Source: Actinomycetota bacterium (GTDB lineage: Bacteria > Actinomycetota > Actinomycetes > Nanopelagicales > Nanopelagicaceae). From it: DNA of 6,005 nucleotides. Below, in pieces: positions 5,735 to 6,005 of this stretch. The stretch spans positions 1 to 6,005 of the forward strand of contig WLDZ01000063.1 of the NCBI GenBank assembly GCA_009704515.1, given 5' to 3'. Made by a program: the position numbers and the translations under genes. The notes under the pieces are model-generated. The model did no database searches, was not told where the DNA came from, and saw only the letters and a list, made by a program, of their open reading frames with translations. Every line of letters starts with the position of its first letter. Positions within the stretch are counted from its first letter, which is position 1.

Positions 5735-6005
5735 ATATACCGCGCACAGTCCAGTTAAATGTGTAAGTACCGCCACCGACAAGGTATTTAGCAAGCGTAT
5801 CTGGCCCACATGATGCTGTTCCGACTCCGCGATGTGCTGCATCGATATTAACAACAACATTTCCTGAAGGTGTCATATCGATATTGTGAGTGGTATCAGC
5901 TAAATCATTGGCGCGATACGGTGTTGTAGAAACTTGCAGTGGCTTATCGAGATCAATACGTAGCCCTTTGCCATCGTTGCCAGTTAATTCAAACCAGCGC
6001 ACAGC
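5733..6005 (-). CDS. Beta-galactosidase (GH2), C-terminal small-chain domain, 5' end beyond the window
   Basis: The minus-strand frame is open through the right edge, so the GTG at 6002-6000 is internal. The visible 90 residues match the end of the C-terminal beta-sandwich (Bgal_small_N, domain 5) of LacZ-type glycoside hydrolase family 2 enzymes. VRWFELTGNDGKGLRI (2-17) is followed by a PYRANDLADTTH segment (29-40). The hallmark DAAHRGVGTASCGPDTLAKY (55-74) and the closing strand GTYTFNWTVRG (79-89) complete it. Full-length relatives are about 1000 residues, so under a tenth of the gene is here and its catalytic glutamates are outside the window. Such enzymes cleave terminal beta-galactosides to feed sugar catabolism. 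The gene converges on the SGNH hydrolase with ten bases between the stops, and it appears to be an unrelated accessory gene at the end of the housekeeping cluster. Confidence 0.9.
   Translation of the reverse strand, partial: AVRWFELTGNDGKGLRIDLDKPLQVSTTPYRANDLADTTHNIDMTPSGNVVVNIDAAHRGVGTASCGPDTLAKYLVGGGTYTFNWTVRGI

Noticed and set aside
1..6005. Defence system, mobile element, CRISPR array, tRNA or other RNA gene
   Set aside because: No transposase, integrase, repeat-spacer pattern, tRNA-like cloverleaf or unfamiliar gene cluster is visible. The region reads as a conserved housekeeping locus.

Overview
The window looks like a housekeeping stretch of chromosome from a low-to-mid-GC actinobacterium. 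Base composition by eye is in the upper forties percent GC. A regX3/phoP-type response regulator followed by carD, ispD, ispF, cysS, rlmB and a GDSL-type hydrolase is the order I recall from Streptomyces (the phoP-carD region) and partly from Mycobacterium (carD-ispD-ispF-cysS-trmH). The modest GC, tight gene packing and a terminal beta-galactosidase gene would suit a streamlined freshwater lineage such as the Nanopelagicales (acI: Planktophila/Nanopelagicus). That placement is an inference, not a demonstrated assignment.

Layout: (1) 1-270, + strand: 3' end of a RegX3/PhoP-type response regulator, cut by the left edge. (2) 252-752, - strand: a small lipoprotein gene whose 3' end overlaps the regulator tail-to-tail. 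(3) 753-900: divergent promoter region of 148 bases. (4) 901-5722, + strand: a compact run of carD, a fused ispD-ispF, cysS, rlmB and an SGNH/GDSL hydrolase, with gaps of 37, 27, -1 and 4 bases. (5) 5713-5734: an inverted repeat spanning two convergent stop codons. (6) 5733-6005, - strand: C-terminal end of a GH2 beta-galactosidase, cut by the right edge.

The plus-strand cluster joins a global RNA-polymerase-binding regulator (CarD) with isoprenoid precursor synthesis (IspDF, MEP pathway) and translation (cysteinyl-tRNA synthetase, 23S rRNA 2'-O-methyltransferase). These are mostly essential growth functions and probably share transcripts. At least one internal promoter is visible, directly before cysS.

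The most noteworthy structure is in the promoters rather than the proteins. Two genes (the lipoprotein and cysS) have a -10-like hexamer ending exactly six bases before the ATG and no ribosome-binding site, the geometry expected for leaderless mRNAs. I see no mobile element, CRISPR array, RNA gene or unfamiliar multi-gene system; apart from the lipoprotein of unknown role, the genes belong to known families.
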